Shown here in pieces: positions 24,676 through 35,261 of a DNA stretch of 64,000 nucleotides; within the stretch, counting starts at the first letter, position 1, and each line of letters begins with the position of its first letter. The notes under the pieces are model-generated. The model did not search any database, was not told the origin of the DNA, and saw only the letters and a list, made by a program, of their open reading frames with translations. Position numbers and translations under genes: made by a program. Origin of the DNA: Candidatus Chlorohelix allophototropha (GTDB lineage: Bacteria > Chloroflexota > Chloroflexia > Chloroheliales > Chloroheliaceae); NCBI RefSeq assembly GCF_030389965.1, contig NZ_CP128399.1:248001-312000 (forward strand), read 5' to 3'.

Positions 24676-26133
24676 TTATACGGCGTTGCCCTGTCGGCGG
24701 TAATTTTGGAAAGAAATAACATTGTCGGTTTCGGCAACTTGCTCTTCCACCAAATCTCGCGCTTCCAGCAAACTCATCAGTTCATTTGCACAGTATAGTA
24801 CCGGATGATCACCGGGTTTGTGGCATTCCTTGCGGTTTAAAGCCAGTACATCTAGCGCTAACCACTCGCTGTCTCGCACTTGCGCTTTGCTTTCCTGTCG
24901 CGTCACTTCGGAGAGAAAAATCCCACCTTTGCTTTTGCAATAATGAATATAGCTTTGCAGCCTTTTCTCAAATCCGGCGCGAGTTTCAAGCCGCATATCC
25001 ACTTCAAGCCCCGTTGCTTTAAGCTCACAAAGTTGATTCCAAAGTTCATCGCGCATAATAGCGTAATGAACTTTATCCTTGCCGTTTTCAACCGCTTCTA
25101 GCAAGTAACGACTGGCAAGCCCGCTCATCGTAAGAACGGCTAATCCGGCGATTTCCTTGCCCACCAAATCTGCCAGTTCATTTTTGGGGAAGCTTTTAAT
25201 ATTAGTTATTTCCTTGCCGATTACCATAATAGCTTTAGGGCGACGAACTGAATCCATGTAATCATAGGTGACATTGGCGGGAAGCATACGAACTTCGGTA
25301 CGTGCTCCTTGAACTACTCTGGTAAGGGCGGCACGTATTTTCCCGAAACGACCGTTAGGTGTTACCTTGCCTTCGGGGAAAATGAAAATTGAGCCACCTC
25401 GTTCGAGGATACGTGTCATACCATGCAACTGTTGTTTCATCAACTGGTAATGGCGCTCACGAATACGGATATACAGGTGCTCTTTGAAGATGCGTGGCGT
25501 GGCATATTGAGATAACAAAGCTAGGGGGGCACGCAAGAAAGCATCCTTCAAGGTTAAACGAGGGTTATTTGCTTCTGTACCCAGCATTTTTACCCGCCAC
25601 TCGTCCTCAATTGCTTCAATCGCCTTCAGATTGCCTTCAATCCGAATGGTTTCCTGCAAAAGTTGGCTAATAGTCTGCTCATCCGGTAATTTAACGGGGC
25701 AGGTTTGCAGGTCGCGCATCGGACGCGCAATATTGATACGGGCGAGTACAGGTCGCGCCCAATCCAGCCATGGAAAATAAGCTACCAGAAAGCCTTTTTC
25801 CATAAAATCGTCACGGGTTACTTCGTATAATCCGCGCATACGGCGTTGGCGAGTAGGACGGCGGAAATTGTATAAATGAGGTATGACTATAGCGACATCG
25901 GCATCGCGCTTATGACTACATGCAATCAAAGTTCCGGGGGTAAAGGTAAAATTTTTACGTCCACGAATCTCTACATCAAAGAAGGTCTCAGAGGCAGCGT
26001 AGAAAAGGATTGATACTCCATCCCGGTAACGTTGTCGCAACTCTCGCCGTCCCTGCGCAAACCAGAAAGGAATAGGAGTTAGATCTACCAGCTTTTTGCC
26101 AAGTCTAAATAAGGTCTGCATTTTTTCAGCCAA
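24676..26133 (-). CDS. PlsC-like acyltransferase (1-acylglycerol-3-phosphate acyltransferase family)
   Basis: The 485-residue protein contains ACSHKRDADVAIVIPHL, whose H-x4-D is the catalytic pair of glycerolipid acyltransferases. Much further on it has GGSIFIFPEGKVTPNGRFGKIRAALTRV, the substrate-binding FPEG motif. It is about twice as long as ordinary PlsC (about 240). The distance between the two motifs is stretched by a roughly 130-residue insertion, and a C-terminal 150-residue helical extension follows. It would esterify the sn-2 position of lysophosphatidate or a related lipid. It is followed upstream, on the same strand, by a glutaredoxin-like and a DUF2007 gene with short gaps, so the three are probably one operon. 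Confidence 0.75.
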   Translation of the reverse strand: MAEKMQTLFRLGKKLVDLTPIPFWFAQGRRELRQRYRDGVSILFYAASETFFDVEIRGRKNFTFTPGTLIACSHKRDADVAIVIPHLYNFRRPTRQRRMRGLYEVTRDDFMEKGFLVAYFPWLDWARPVLARINIARPMRDLQTCPVKLPDEQTISQLLQETIRIEGNLKAIEAIEDEWRVKMLGTEANNPRLTLKDAFLRAPLALLSQYATPRIFKEHLYIRIRERHYQLMKQQLHGMTRILERGGSIFIFPEGKVTPNGRFGKIRAALTRVVQGARTEVRMLPANVTYDYMDSVRRPKAIMVIGKEITNIKSFPKNELADLVGKEIAGLAVLTMSGLASRYLLEAVENGKDKVHYAIMRDELWNQLCELKATGLEVDMRLETRAGFEKRLQSYIHYCKSKGGIFLSEVTRQESKAQVRDSEWLALDVLALNRKECHKPGDHPVLYCANELMSLLEARDLVEEQVAETDNVISFQNYRRQGNAV

Positions 26134-26147
26134 TTCGTATAGTACAA

Positions 26148-26432
26148 CTAAGCTTTGGTTTTAAGGATACGATAAGTTGGGCCATACCCGTCATTAAAAG
26201 CGCGTCTAATTTTGCTTGCGTTTATACGCGCTTCCAATTCAATTTTCCCGTCCACTACCATCACCGGAATAGTGTATTTGTAACGTTCATAAAGCGTAGA
26301 GTCTTCGTTAATATCAAACTCTTCCAGAATAAAATCAAATTCGCCGGAGAGTGAATTGAGCGCTTCCTTTGCATCTTCACAGAGGTGGCATCCGGGTTTG
26401 CTGTAAAGAACAATTTTGTGCGAATTCTTCAT
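26148..26432 (-). CDS. Glutaredoxin-like thioredoxin-fold protein
   Basis: The 94 residues begin KIVLYSKPGCHLCEDAKEALNSL, with a CHLC (CxxC) redox site at about residues 15-18. TIPVMVVDGKIE carries the cis-proline loop. This matches the DUF836/glutaredoxin-2-like family of small thiol-disulfide proteins. Its start overlaps the stop of the upstream zinc-ribbon gene by 4 bases, implying translational coupling. Confidence 0.85.
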   Translation of the reverse strand: MKNSHKIVLYSKPGCHLCEDAKEALNSLSGEFDFILEEFDINEDSTLYERYKYTIPVMVVDGKIELEARINASKIRRAFNDGYGPTYRILKTKA

Positions 26433-26788
26433 ACCGAACCAATTATTGCAATAGCTTCTTGCGCCATGTTTTCCGGCACGTAAATATGAACTTCTTGCAT
26501 ATCCCCAAGCAGCACTGTTGCTTCAGACTCCAGATAGACCGGAATACCGGAAGACTCAAGTTGAGCTTTTAAAAGTTGCGCATTCATATTGCCGCCAACC
26601 CGGGTTATCATTTTACGCTTTTGCCCGGCGGGCCATTCCAATTTTGTGCTAATTAAATTCGAAATCAAGCTGGAATTTGTGCCTACTTCTTCCAGATTAA
26701 CTTCGCAGAATGGGCAATCAGGACCATCCCAATCGAGAGGTTCGTAAATTCTGCCACAGGAAGGGCAAGTTTTATCTTTTTGCGCCAT
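26429..26788 (-). CDS. Zinc-ribbon plus DUF2007 domain protein
   Basis: Of 119 residues, the first 30 carry CPSC and CPFC pairs forming a zinc ribbon. Residues 60-118 (ITRVGGNMNAQLLKAQLESSGIPVYLESE...VPENMAQEAIAII) match DUF2007, a small domain often called a putative signal-transducing protein. It heads a probable operon with the glutaredoxin-like and PlsC-like genes. Function unknown. Confidence 0.8.
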   Translation of the reverse strand: MAQKDKTCPSCGRIYEPLDWDGPDCPFCEVNLEEVGTNSSLISNLISTKLEWPAGQKRKMITRVGGNMNAQLLKAQLESSGIPVYLESEATVLLGDMQEVHIYVPENMAQEAIAIIGSV

Positions 26789-26955
26789 TACTATTTACAA
26801 TCGAAATCGCGGTATGCACAGCCTGTCTATAAAGTTTTGGTGTAATATCTGGCTGATGCTTTTGATACTAACACTAAGTGACCTTGAAAGTGAAAATAAG
26901 TCAGTTTTTAATATTATAACAGACTTCCCTTAAAAGTGAATTTGCCGATTGACCA

Positions 26956-28113
<1,158 letters not shown>

Positions 28114-28151
28114 CTATTATAAATGCAGATACCTATACTTTCAACAAGCTC

Positions 28152-28179
28152 AAAAACCCCTCTTGATCATGGAGGGGTT
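28152..28179 (-). terminator. Terminator after the TPR gene
   Basis: On the minus strand, AACCCCTC and GAGGGGTT form an 8-base stem with a 9-base loop followed by TTT. It lies in the 140-base gap between the TPR gene and namA. Confidence 0.65.
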
Positions 28180-28202
28180 AGGGGAAGCAAAATAGAATTG
28201 CA

Positions 28203-30002
28203 CTAATTTTTACTTAAAGATATACCCGGTTGGGCGGTGTTTCCATTGATCGCGGAGCTAGAGTCTTGCCGAGAGTTATAATGAGAATGCGGCATATTGC
28301 GAACAATGCGCGCGCGAATTTCAGCTGCTTCCATTTGGGCAGGGGTAAGTTCTCCGTTACGTTGCTTTTCTTCTAACTGTTCTTTAAGCGCTTTTTGGAG
28401 ATTCGCCGAGTTATTGGAACGCTTAACCTGAATGCCTTTCAGCCGTTCGTACTCCCTGATGTGTTTAAGACCGTCATTGGCATTACCCACTCGCAAATAG
28501 GTTGCGCCCAAATGGAAATGAGCCATGTAATGTTCCGGTCGCACTTCTACTACTTTGCTGAGTAGTTCGATAGTTTCTTCCAACCGCCCGATTTCTTTGT
28601 AGGCAACTGCTAGGAAGTATGCCGTTTCAAGGTCATCCGGGTGCATTTTGTAAACCGACTCGAAGGCTTCCGCCGCTTCGTAGTAGCGCCCTCGTTTGAG
28701 GTAAAGTAACCCTAAGTCATAACGGGCAGCGCCCCACCGTTCGTCTAACTCAATCGCGCGTTTCCAAGCCGCCAACGCCCGCGATTCGTAACCGGCGCTT
28801 ATTAAGGCGCGTCCGAGTCGGTAATGCACTTGTGGTTCTTCTGGTAGTAGGTAGGCGGCACGCTCGAAGGCTTTTATAGATAGGTTTAGCTGCCCTAAAT
28901 CGGTCAGGACTATTCCCAGACCCAGAAATATTACGCCATCATGGGGTTGTTGGCGCGCACATTGTACTAGGGTATGATAACTTTCCTTGAGACGTTGTAG
29001 CGCGCGATACGCCAGCCCAAGTTTATAACGTGCCGCATAAAATTCTGGATCATCTTTCAGCACACGCTTATAATCGACAATAGCACGCTCCCATTCTCGC
29101 TGGCGTGCCATAATATTTGCCATATAGTAACGGGCGCGGGTTTCGTCGGGCTTTGCTTGCAAGAGCGCTTGATAGGCGCGTAATGCCCCAACCACATTTC
29201 CCTGTGCCTTGAGTTCGTCCGCCAAACGGTAATACCAACTTGGGTCTTGCTCACCGCTTCCAAATTCGGAGTCTACCACCGCATTGGCGTTTCGCATATA
29301 ATCAGGTTCAACCTGAAGCGCTTCGGCAAAACACTTGGCGGCTTGTTTCATTTCACCGTGTGCCTGATGCAACAAACCTTGGTAATAGATTGGTTCAGCC
29401 GCGTTAGGGCGAAGTTGTCGGGCAATCGTGTAAGAAATATAAGCGTGAGCGTAATCGCCTAACTCGTGATAGCACCGACCAAGCGCAAAGCGGGCTTCGT
29501 ATAACTCAGGGTTATACTGGAGGGCGTATTTGAAAGCTGCAACCGCTTCATACAGTTTGCTGAGTGCCCGGAACGCGACTCCCATATTGTAATGCGCCTC
29601 CGCCAGTTGACTATCAACCTGGGTGGCGTTCATATATTCGTTTAGAGCTTCGTTCCAGGAATCCTGAAAGGCGTAGGAATTGCCGAGGTAGAGATGAATT
29701 ATGGCGCGTTCGCGATCCCAAATCTGGGTGTTCTCATTACCTTCTACGTATGCGGCGATAAGCGCTTGCTTGAATTCTTGAACCGATTCGGTATAACGCC
29801 CATCAAGATACGCGCGCATACCAGTGCCGAAAGCTGCCCCGAGGCTGGAGCCGCTCATGAAACGCTCACTGCCGATAAAGGTGTCAAGGTCAAGAATCAA
29901 CAATCGGTCATCCAGCTTTTGATAGCCTTCTCCGATTTTGGCAATCGGTTGGTTGCCGAGAGATGCAGGTGCCGGAGTGTTACTTTCCCGACCAAAACTC
30001 AT
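28203..30002 (-). CDS. Large TPR-repeat protein
   Basis: From ATG 30002 (AAAGG about 10 bases upstream; the frame opens 3 codons earlier at a GTG too close to that site) the protein has 599 residues. Some 12-13 TPR units fill residues 60-530. Good examples are AIIHLYLGNSYAFQDSWNEALNEYMNA, AEAHYNMGVAFRALSKLYEAVAAFKYAL and YMAHFHLGATYLRVGNANDGLKHI. There is no signal peptide, so it is a cytoplasmic protein-interaction scaffold. The partner is not shown by the neighbours. Confidence 0.88.
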   Translation of the reverse strand: MSFGRESNTPAPASLGNQPIAKIGEGYQKLDDRLLILDLDTFIGSERFMSGSSLGAAFGTGMRAYLDGRYTESVQEFKQALIAAYVEGNENTQIWDRERAIIHLYLGNSYAFQDSWNEALNEYMNATQVDSQLAEAHYNMGVAFRALSKLYEAVAAFKYALQYNPELYEARFALGRCYHELGDYAHAYISYTIARQLRPNAAEPIYYQGLLHQAHGEMKQAAKCFAEALQVEPDYMRNANAVVDSEFGSGEQDPSWYYRLADELKAQGNVVGALRAYQALLQAKPDETRARYYMANIMARQREWERAIVDYKRVLKDDPEFYAARYKLGLAYRALQRLKESYHTLVQCARQQPHDGVIFLGLGIVLTDLGQLNLSIKAFERAAYLLPEEPQVHYRLGRALISAGYESRALAAWKRAIELDERWGAARYDLGLLYLKRGRYYEAAEAFESVYKMHPDDLETAYFLAVAYKEIGRLEETIELLSKVVEVRPEHYMAHFHLGATYLRVGNANDGLKHIREYERLKGIQVKRSNNSANLQKALKEQLEEKQRNGELTPAQMEAAEIRARIVRNMPHSHYNSRQDSSSAINGNTAQPGISLSKN

Positions 30003-30223
30003 TTTTACCACGCCTTTCGAGCTTTAAATTCGAGGGAATTTTCCCCTTAGCTCTTTGAATCTATTACCCTGGCAGTATCCGGTCTAAAACTAAGAACCGA
30101 TTATTTATGAATACCCTTCTCATAACGGCAATTCTTTGCCAACCGCTTTAGGCTATATCCCTATTTTATATTAACAAATAGATATAGCAATAGTTTCTTT
30201 AACCAATTAAGACCTTGTAATAT

Positions 30224-31645
30224 TTAGATCCAATTAATCGATTCGGTTTCCATCTCTATTTCAGAGACACTCTTATCAGAGTTTTTAAGCGGATTTGCTC
30301 CCGAAAACATCAACTCCAAATCGCGCTTTTGCTCTTCTGGATCTGTTTTGGCAGTAACTGGCAGGTATTGCAAAACCACTATAGTAATATCGTCGCTTTG
30401 GGGTGCGCCCGCAGTAAAATCCGAAATCTCATTAAATAATCTGTCGATCATTTCATGCGTTTCGTAATGTTGGTAATATTTGATTGCCTCACGGAACCTA
30501 TCAAAGCCATACATTTCGTTTTTCACATTTATGGCTTCTACTACTCCATCGGTATAAAAAATCACTTTGGTGCCGGGCGCAATTTTTATCTGGCGCTCTT
30601 CGTATTCGACTCCCTCGGCGATTCCCAAAGGCAAACCCGGCATTGCTACTTCTTCCAACCGTTCATTGAGAATGATCGGGTAATTATGTCCCGCATTAGC
30701 AAGGTGCAAGGTATTGGTGGTGGGGTCAACAAAGGCGTATAGCATTGTGACCATCCCGAAGCCGCGTTCTGCTTGGAGTGCTGTATTTACCGAATAAATA
30801 GTTTCGCTAGGAAAGATACGGCGACGCGCTTCGATGCGGAATACAGTACGCACTACTGCCATTTGTAGCGCGGCGGGAATACCTTTGCCGGCTACATCGC
30901 CTACGGCAATACCGCCAATTTTATTGAGATATGGAATATATTCGTAAAAATCCCCGCCCACTTCCTGCGCCGGAACTGATCGGGCAACCATACTCCAGTT
31001 ATCGGTAGTAATTGTATTGGGTGGCATCAGGCTGGACTGGATTTCGTGCGCAATTTTCATTTCGCTGGCTTTGCTCTCGGCTTCCTGTTTGTAATGGTCA
31101 ATTACTAGGTTTTGTCTACCCATGTATAAAACGAGAGTCAAACCCAAGGAGGACAAGGTTACGATTACCGGCACTACAATCTGTATATCAGGTTGAGCTT
31201 TATTCCAGCCGGTGAGCCAAAAAATCAATTCAGCAGCAGCTAGAATAATTGAAGCCAATGTACTCAAATAGACAATCAATCGCCCGTTGTTTAGGCGTTG
31301 CCCGGCTGCCAGAATTAATGGCACTTGCAGAATATTTAGGTATAGCCCTGTCATGGTTGAGAAAGCAAACACAGTTCCACTTATAATAATCGCCCCGGCA
31401 ACCCAAACCTTGTTTGAGAATTTTCTGGATAAGAAGGGAATATCAAATATTAGTACATAGGCAAATACAACCGTTGCGGTCAGAAGTTGGAGCCAGATTT
31501 TCCTGCTGTTAGTTTCTTCATTTGCAAGGAGTCCCACTAACAGCGCTATAAACGCTGAAATAACCCCAAACCCGAATATAATCCAGTAGAGTCGTTTTTC
31601 AGAACTGGTTTTTTTTGTATTTTCAGGCTGCTGCAAAACCATCAA
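30224..31645 (-). CDS. Membrane-anchored PP2C (SpoIIE/RsbU-type) serine phosphatase
   Basis: The 473-residue protein has about six transmembrane helices in residues 20-180, then a coiled linker and a phosphatase domain. The domain begins EIQSSLMPPNTI and contains VGGDFYEYIPYLNKIGGIAVGDVAGKGIPAALQMAVV (metal-binding Asp residues). LHLANAGHNYPIIL, FYTDGVVEAINVKNEMYGFDRF and PQSDDITIVVLQY follow. It would dephosphorylate the STAS anti-anti-sigma factor encoded 16 bases upstream. The membrane part suggests it senses an envelope or membrane signal. Confidence 0.93.
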   Translation of the reverse strand: MMVLQQPENTKKTSSEKRLYWIIFGFGVISAFIALLVGLLANEETNSRKIWLQLLTATVVFAYVLIFDIPFLSRKFSNKVWVAGAIIISGTVFAFSTMTGLYLNILQVPLILAAGQRLNNGRLIVYLSTLASIILAAAELIFWLTGWNKAQPDIQIVVPVIVTLSSLGLTLVLYMGRQNLVIDHYKQEAESKASEMKIAHEIQSSLMPPNTITTDNWSMVARSVPAQEVGGDFYEYIPYLNKIGGIAVGDVAGKGIPAALQMAVVRTVFRIEARRRIFPSETIYSVNTALQAERGFGMVTMLYAFVDPTTNTLHLANAGHNYPIILNERLEEVAMPGLPLGIAEGVEYEERQIKIAPGTKVIFYTDGVVEAINVKNEMYGFDRFREAIKYYQHYETHEMIDRLFNEISDFTAGAPQSDDITIVVLQYLPVTAKTDPEEQKRDLELMFSGANPLKNSDKSVSEIEMETESINWI

Positions 31646-31661
31646 ATTGCTTTCGTTGTGG

Positions 31662-31988
31662 TTATGATTTTCTTGCCGGGAGGAAATCTTCCATACGAGC
31701 GATTGGCATATATCTCAACATATCTACCATTTCGAATACCTTGCGATGATGAGCAGTAACGTTTACTGCGTATAATTTCTTACCCTGTTTGCGTGCTTCT
31801 ATAACCAATTTGAGTAGCGCTGAAATTCCGGCTGAATTGATAAACATTACTGCGCCGAAATCCATAATGGTGATGGGCTGCATTTGATCATTAGCAGCGG
31901 CGATTTCACGTGCAGAAACTGCATCTATGCTATCGTTCATTATGCGAATAATAGTGAGTTCATTAGCTTGCTCAATTTTGAGCGTCAT
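31662..31988 (-). CDS. STAS-domain anti-anti-sigma factor (RsbV/SpoIIAA type)
   Basis: The 108 residues form one STAS domain. The MDFGAVMFINSAGISALLKLV segment corresponds to the phosphorylation loop of RsbV/SpoIIAA, with Ser52 as the likely phosphoacceptor. Unphosphorylated, it would bind the RsbW-like kinase and free that kinase's target. It sits between the kinase gene (58 bases upstream) and the phosphatase gene (16 bases downstream), giving all three parts of a partner switch. Confidence 0.9.
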   Translation of the reverse strand: MTLKIEQANELTIIRIMNDSIDAVSAREIAAANDQMQPITIMDFGAVMFINSAGISALLKLVIEARKQGKKLYAVNVTAHHRKVFEMVDMLRYMPIARMEDFLPARKS

Positions 31989-32046
31989 GTTTTTAAATCC
32001 TCTCTACTTAAATAAAAAAACCATAAGTTACTGTATAGACGGCTAT

Positions 32047-32580
32047 CTAATAAATTGGTTCTGGACCTTCCATTTCGATATTAACGTTCTGTGAATTGTT
32101 TTTACCCTTCTGAATATTAAACCACATGGTAAATTGTGTTCCCCCTTCTTCACTGGCTGTCAATTCGGTATTATCGGCGAGGTTCTGAATCAGGAAAAAT
32201 CCCATACCTCTTGTCAGGTCTTGCTCTAACCGTTCTTCTAGATTCCATTTATCGGGAATGTTATCCATTGCACCCAACGCGCTTTCCCATTGCCCTTTAT
32301 CAGTGACCTGTACTGCAAGCTTGTCCTGACTGATTATAAATTTAACGCCTACTTTTATTGAAGTGTTACACTGGTTTCCATGTTCGATAGCGTTTGTCAC
32401 TGCTTCACTGACTGCCAGTTGCAAGTCGGCAATGCGTTCTTCGACAAATCCAAGGTGCTTTGCCACTACCACGGCGCTTTCCCGTACTACTCGTTCGAAA
32501 ACAAGATCGCTAGGAATATGTATTTCAATGTCATTAATGACATGCGAGTCATAGGTTATATTATTTAGATTCATTGACAT
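32047..32580 (-). CDS. RsbW-like anti-sigma serine kinase (GHKL ATPase)
   Basis: The 177-residue HATPase_c protein has the N box EAVTNAIEHGN (ATP-Mg binding), the G1-like QVTDKGQW and the G2-like TRGMGFFLIQNLAD. It would phosphorylate the STAS protein and sequester a sigma factor or other partner. GAGGTGG precedes the ATG at 8 bases. No sigma factor gene adjoins, so the target is elsewhere or is not a sigma factor. A 286-base AT-rich gap upstream (32581-32866) shows only the terminator of the next gene. Confidence 0.9.
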   Translation of the reverse strand: MSMNLNNITYDSHVINDIEIHIPSDLVFERVVRESAVVVAKHLGFVEERIADLQLAVSEAVTNAIEHGNQCNTSIKVGVKFIISQDKLAVQVTDKGQWESALGAMDNIPDKWNLEERLEQDLTRGMGFFLIQNLADNTELTASEEGGTQFTMWFNIQKGKNNSQNVNIEMEGPEPIY

Positions 32581-32810
32581 TAGCTATTCCCACCTCTTTT
32601 AAAAAAATGCTCTACAATTGATTTCTAGAAATTATTTCTACAGCCTCTTCAAGTGGCATAAATTACAATTTATTCAAGTAATAAACATATAATATGTCAT
32701 AAACATTACAAAAAGGGTTAAGTATTTACTAATATATTTTAATGCTCCTAGGTAACAGCCCCAAACCTTAAAAAATTATCACATAATTAGAGTATAAATG
32801 AAATACTTCA

Positions 32811-32840
32811 AAAAAAGAGACGCACCGGAGTGCGTCCCTC
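32811..32840 (-). terminator. Terminator of the Gld-type ABC operon
   Basis: On the minus strand GACGCAC-TCCG-GTGCGTC forms a 7-base stem with a 4-base loop, followed by a run of about seven T. It lies 27 bases after the DUF4340 gene. Confidence 0.85.
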
Positions 32841-32866
32841 TAAGGTCTATTAATTACTCGCCTTAG

Positions 32867-33589
32867 TTATTTTGTAGTAGGTGGCGGTGCAGTTGTAGTT
32901 GCTGCGGTCGTGGTTGCCACTGTTGTTGTTACGGGTGTAGGCGCAGGTGTCAGGTTTGAATCCGGTGTCCCGCTAGCCGCTACTGTAGGTGATGGTGTAG
33001 GAGTAGGCGGTAACGTAGGCAACGGAGTAGGAGTCGGTGGCAAGGGCGGCGGTTGGTCAACCCAACCTTTTAGCTGATCAATCAAACCGGGTGCTAAAGC
33101 CCAGATTTTATTCGAATCTGCCAATTTAACGTAATAAGCTCCGGTTACAGTGTTGCTGATGCCGACCTGAAGCGTTTTGTTAAAACTACTACCGGAAATA
33201 GTGATTTCAAAGGTTGGTTTGTCCAGCCCTGCGGTGGCAAGGTTCGTACCATTTTCATCAACCAGTTGAGTGCCGTTCAGGTTGCTAAGCGAACGCACAG
33301 TATCGGCGACTGTGGTGCTATCCAGCACAAAGCTGTCTTGCCCCTCTACTTTCCAGTTACCATCCACTTTAAAAACTGTCGTTTTAGCCGGGTTAGCCCG
33401 TTTAAGCTCCAACCGGGTGGGGCTTTCTTTTTCGGGAAAACTGATAATTTGCAACTTTAGTTGTTCTGCCGATACCGTTGGTGTAACATTGGCAGGTGCC
33501 TGAATTGGACTCGGCTGAGTAAGCAGCACTACAACTAATAGCGCTGCGAAGAAAACGGCGATTGCAATTGCGGGGCGATAACGTTTCAA
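32867..33589 (-). CDS. DUF4340 protein, last gene of the Gld-type ABC cluster
   Basis: The 240-residue protein has an N-terminal membrane anchor (residues 8-25), then a domain with FKVDGNWKVEGQDSFVLDSTTVADTVRSLSNLNGTQLV. The latter is the DUF4340 pattern found next to gldG-like genes. The C-terminal 60 residues are a Pro/Thr-rich tail. The stop codon is near-contiguous with the upstream gldG-like gene (1-base gap), so it is translated from the same message. It is presumably an extracytoplasmic accessory of the transporter; its substrate is unknown. Confidence 0.85.
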   Translation of the reverse strand: MKRYRPAIAIAVFFAALLVVVLLTQPSPIQAPANVTPTVSAEQLKLQIISFPEKESPTRLELKRANPAKTTVFKVDGNWKVEGQDSFVLDSTTVADTVRSLSNLNGTQLVDENGTNLATAGLDKPTFEITISGSSFNKTLQVGISNTVTGAYYVKLADSNKIWALAPGLIDQLKGWVDQPPPLPPTPTPLPTLPPTPTPSPTVAASGTPDSNLTPAPTPVTTTVATTTAATTTAPPPTTK

Positions 33590-33590
33590 T

Positions 33591-35261
33591 TTAGCGCCTC
33601 CTCCACCAGACTACAAAGCCGATAAAGAATACCAAAATCGGTAAACCGAATACGACTGAGTAATAGATAAATGTATCCTGCGCCTTGCTGATGGTGATAG
33701 GCGAGGTATCCTGTGTTTTGTTATTGATCACTATTGCATCATTAGCTTCTGCCAGCCAATTGATGGAGTTCACAAAAAGGTTGAAGTTACTACCTTGATT
33801 TATACCAACCGAAGTGTTGTCACTGGCAAAGTTAGTACCTGCAAAAAGCACGAAGCGCGTTTTGCCATTTCCGGTTGGGGCTGGCGTAGGCGTTGTGGCG
33901 GTTGCTGTGGGAGTTGCGCCTGTGGCTGCACTAACACTTGCGGCGGTTTCGTAGCTGGCAGCTACAATTAGCGGACCGCGCTGGTCTTTTTGTGCATCAA
34001 AAGCTGCCTGATTTTGGGACAATTGTGTGGCATCCGTTTTAATGTACGAAGATGCGCTAGTAGTAAGCAATGAGGTAAAACCGGTAGTGTCTGTGCCTTT
34101 ATCGATTGAGCCACTGATTGCATATACTACCGGTTGGTTAGAACCAATACCACGTGTAATGTTCTGGGTAGCTTCTACGTTGGGTATCAACACTGTCGGA
34201 TTTTGAGGCGAAACGTAACCGGGGTCTGTTTCTAAAACCAGCCCTTCCTTGAACTTTGGCGCGCCGTCCCATTGTTTCAAGATGTCGTTTATGCTAGTGG
34301 TAGAATTTGACTTTAGCAGATTAGCCGGGTCATAAAAGAACATCGCTCGTCCGCCCTGCTTCAAATAAGTAGTTACAAACTGGATTTCTTCCGATTTCAT
34401 CGGGCTGGAAGGCGCAACGAAAATTAGAATGTCGGTAGCCGGAACCAGTTGAACGGGTTTTTTATCTCCCCCGGTTCGGGTAATCAAATCCAACGTATCA
34501 ACTTTATAATTGTTGTTGGTAAGGGCAGCGGATGCCATACTAAAACCATCGCCCTGAGTGGCATCACTGTTAAAAGTAGGTCCGCGCTCACCATGACCCG
34601 TTACAAAAAACACCCGTCGGTCAACCTTAGCGCCAAGATTGATAATTGCGCGGGTTAAGCCCTGTTCGTCTATGGTAGCAGCGGTTTCCTGCTTAGTTCC
34701 CTGCTCCACCACAACGGTAGGGTCGGTAGCAACTTTCATATCCCGCGCTTTAGTGAAACCTTCCAATGATTGGAGGTCGTAGATTTGGTAGTTTATCTTA
34801 TCGGTACGTGCCTTATACTCGTTAACCAAGTCAATCGCGCTGTCGCGTTGTGAAGCTGAAGTTGTGCTATAGAAAATATTGACTTTAACCGGCTCGGATA
34901 GCTTATCCAGCACTTTAACGGTTGAGTCTGAAATGCTAAAAGTCTGATTTTTGGTGGTATCGACCCGCACCGTAATACGGGTTGCCAGCACATTGACCAG
35001 AACTACAATTCCCACAACCGATATAACGATAATAGTGGTTACGACCACGTTTCTGACGGCGTGGGTTCTGAATATCATGCCAACGGTTTGGGGGTTAGTT
35101 GCGGTGAATAGTGCAAGACATATTCCCAAACCCAGCAGGAAGACGATAACTATAGGTTCAAATTTTTGGAAAGTAATGAGGCTGATTATGCTGGCTATAA
35201 ACAACGGTACTATCAAATAGCCGGCAAAAAGCCCAACTTGTTTAGTTGCAGAACCACGCAT
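33591..35261 (-). CDS. GldG-like ABC transporter auxiliary protein
   Basis: The 556-residue protein has two N-terminal helices, another near residue 75, a large extracytoplasmic domain and a C-terminal helix (about 530-550). RVDTTKNQTFSISDSTVKVLDKLSEPVKVNIFYS is the start of the ABC-2 type auxiliary/GldG domain, and RRVFFVTGHGERGP is typical of it. LNP-type linkers rich in Ala/Thr precede the last strand. It works with the permease and ATPase encoded just upstream. In Bacteroidetes the related GldAFG transporter is needed for gliding; in other phyla the role is unknown. Confidence 0.87.
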   Translation of the reverse strand: MRGSATKQVGLFAGYLIVPLFIASIISLITFQKFEPIVIVFLLGLGICLALFTATNPQTVGMIFRTHAVRNVVVTTIIVISVVGIVVLVNVLATRITVRVDTTKNQTFSISDSTVKVLDKLSEPVKVNIFYSTTSASQRDSAIDLVNEYKARTDKINYQIYDLQSLEGFTKARDMKVATDPTVVVEQGTKQETAATIDEQGLTRAIINLGAKVDRRVFFVTGHGERGPTFNSDATQGDGFSMASAALTNNNYKVDTLDLITRTGGDKKPVQLVPATDILIFVAPSSPMKSEEIQFVTTYLKQGGRAMFFYDPANLLKSNSTTSINDILKQWDGAPKFKEGLVLETDPGYVSPQNPTVLIPNVEATQNITRGIGSNQPVVYAISGSIDKGTDTTGFTSLLTTSASSYIKTDATQLSQNQAAFDAQKDQRGPLIVAASYETAASVSAATGATPTATATTPTPAPTGNGKTRFVLFAGTNFASDNTSVGINQGSNFNLFVNSINWLAEANDAIVINNKTQDTSPITISKAQDTFIYYSVVFGLPILVFFIGFVVWWRRR

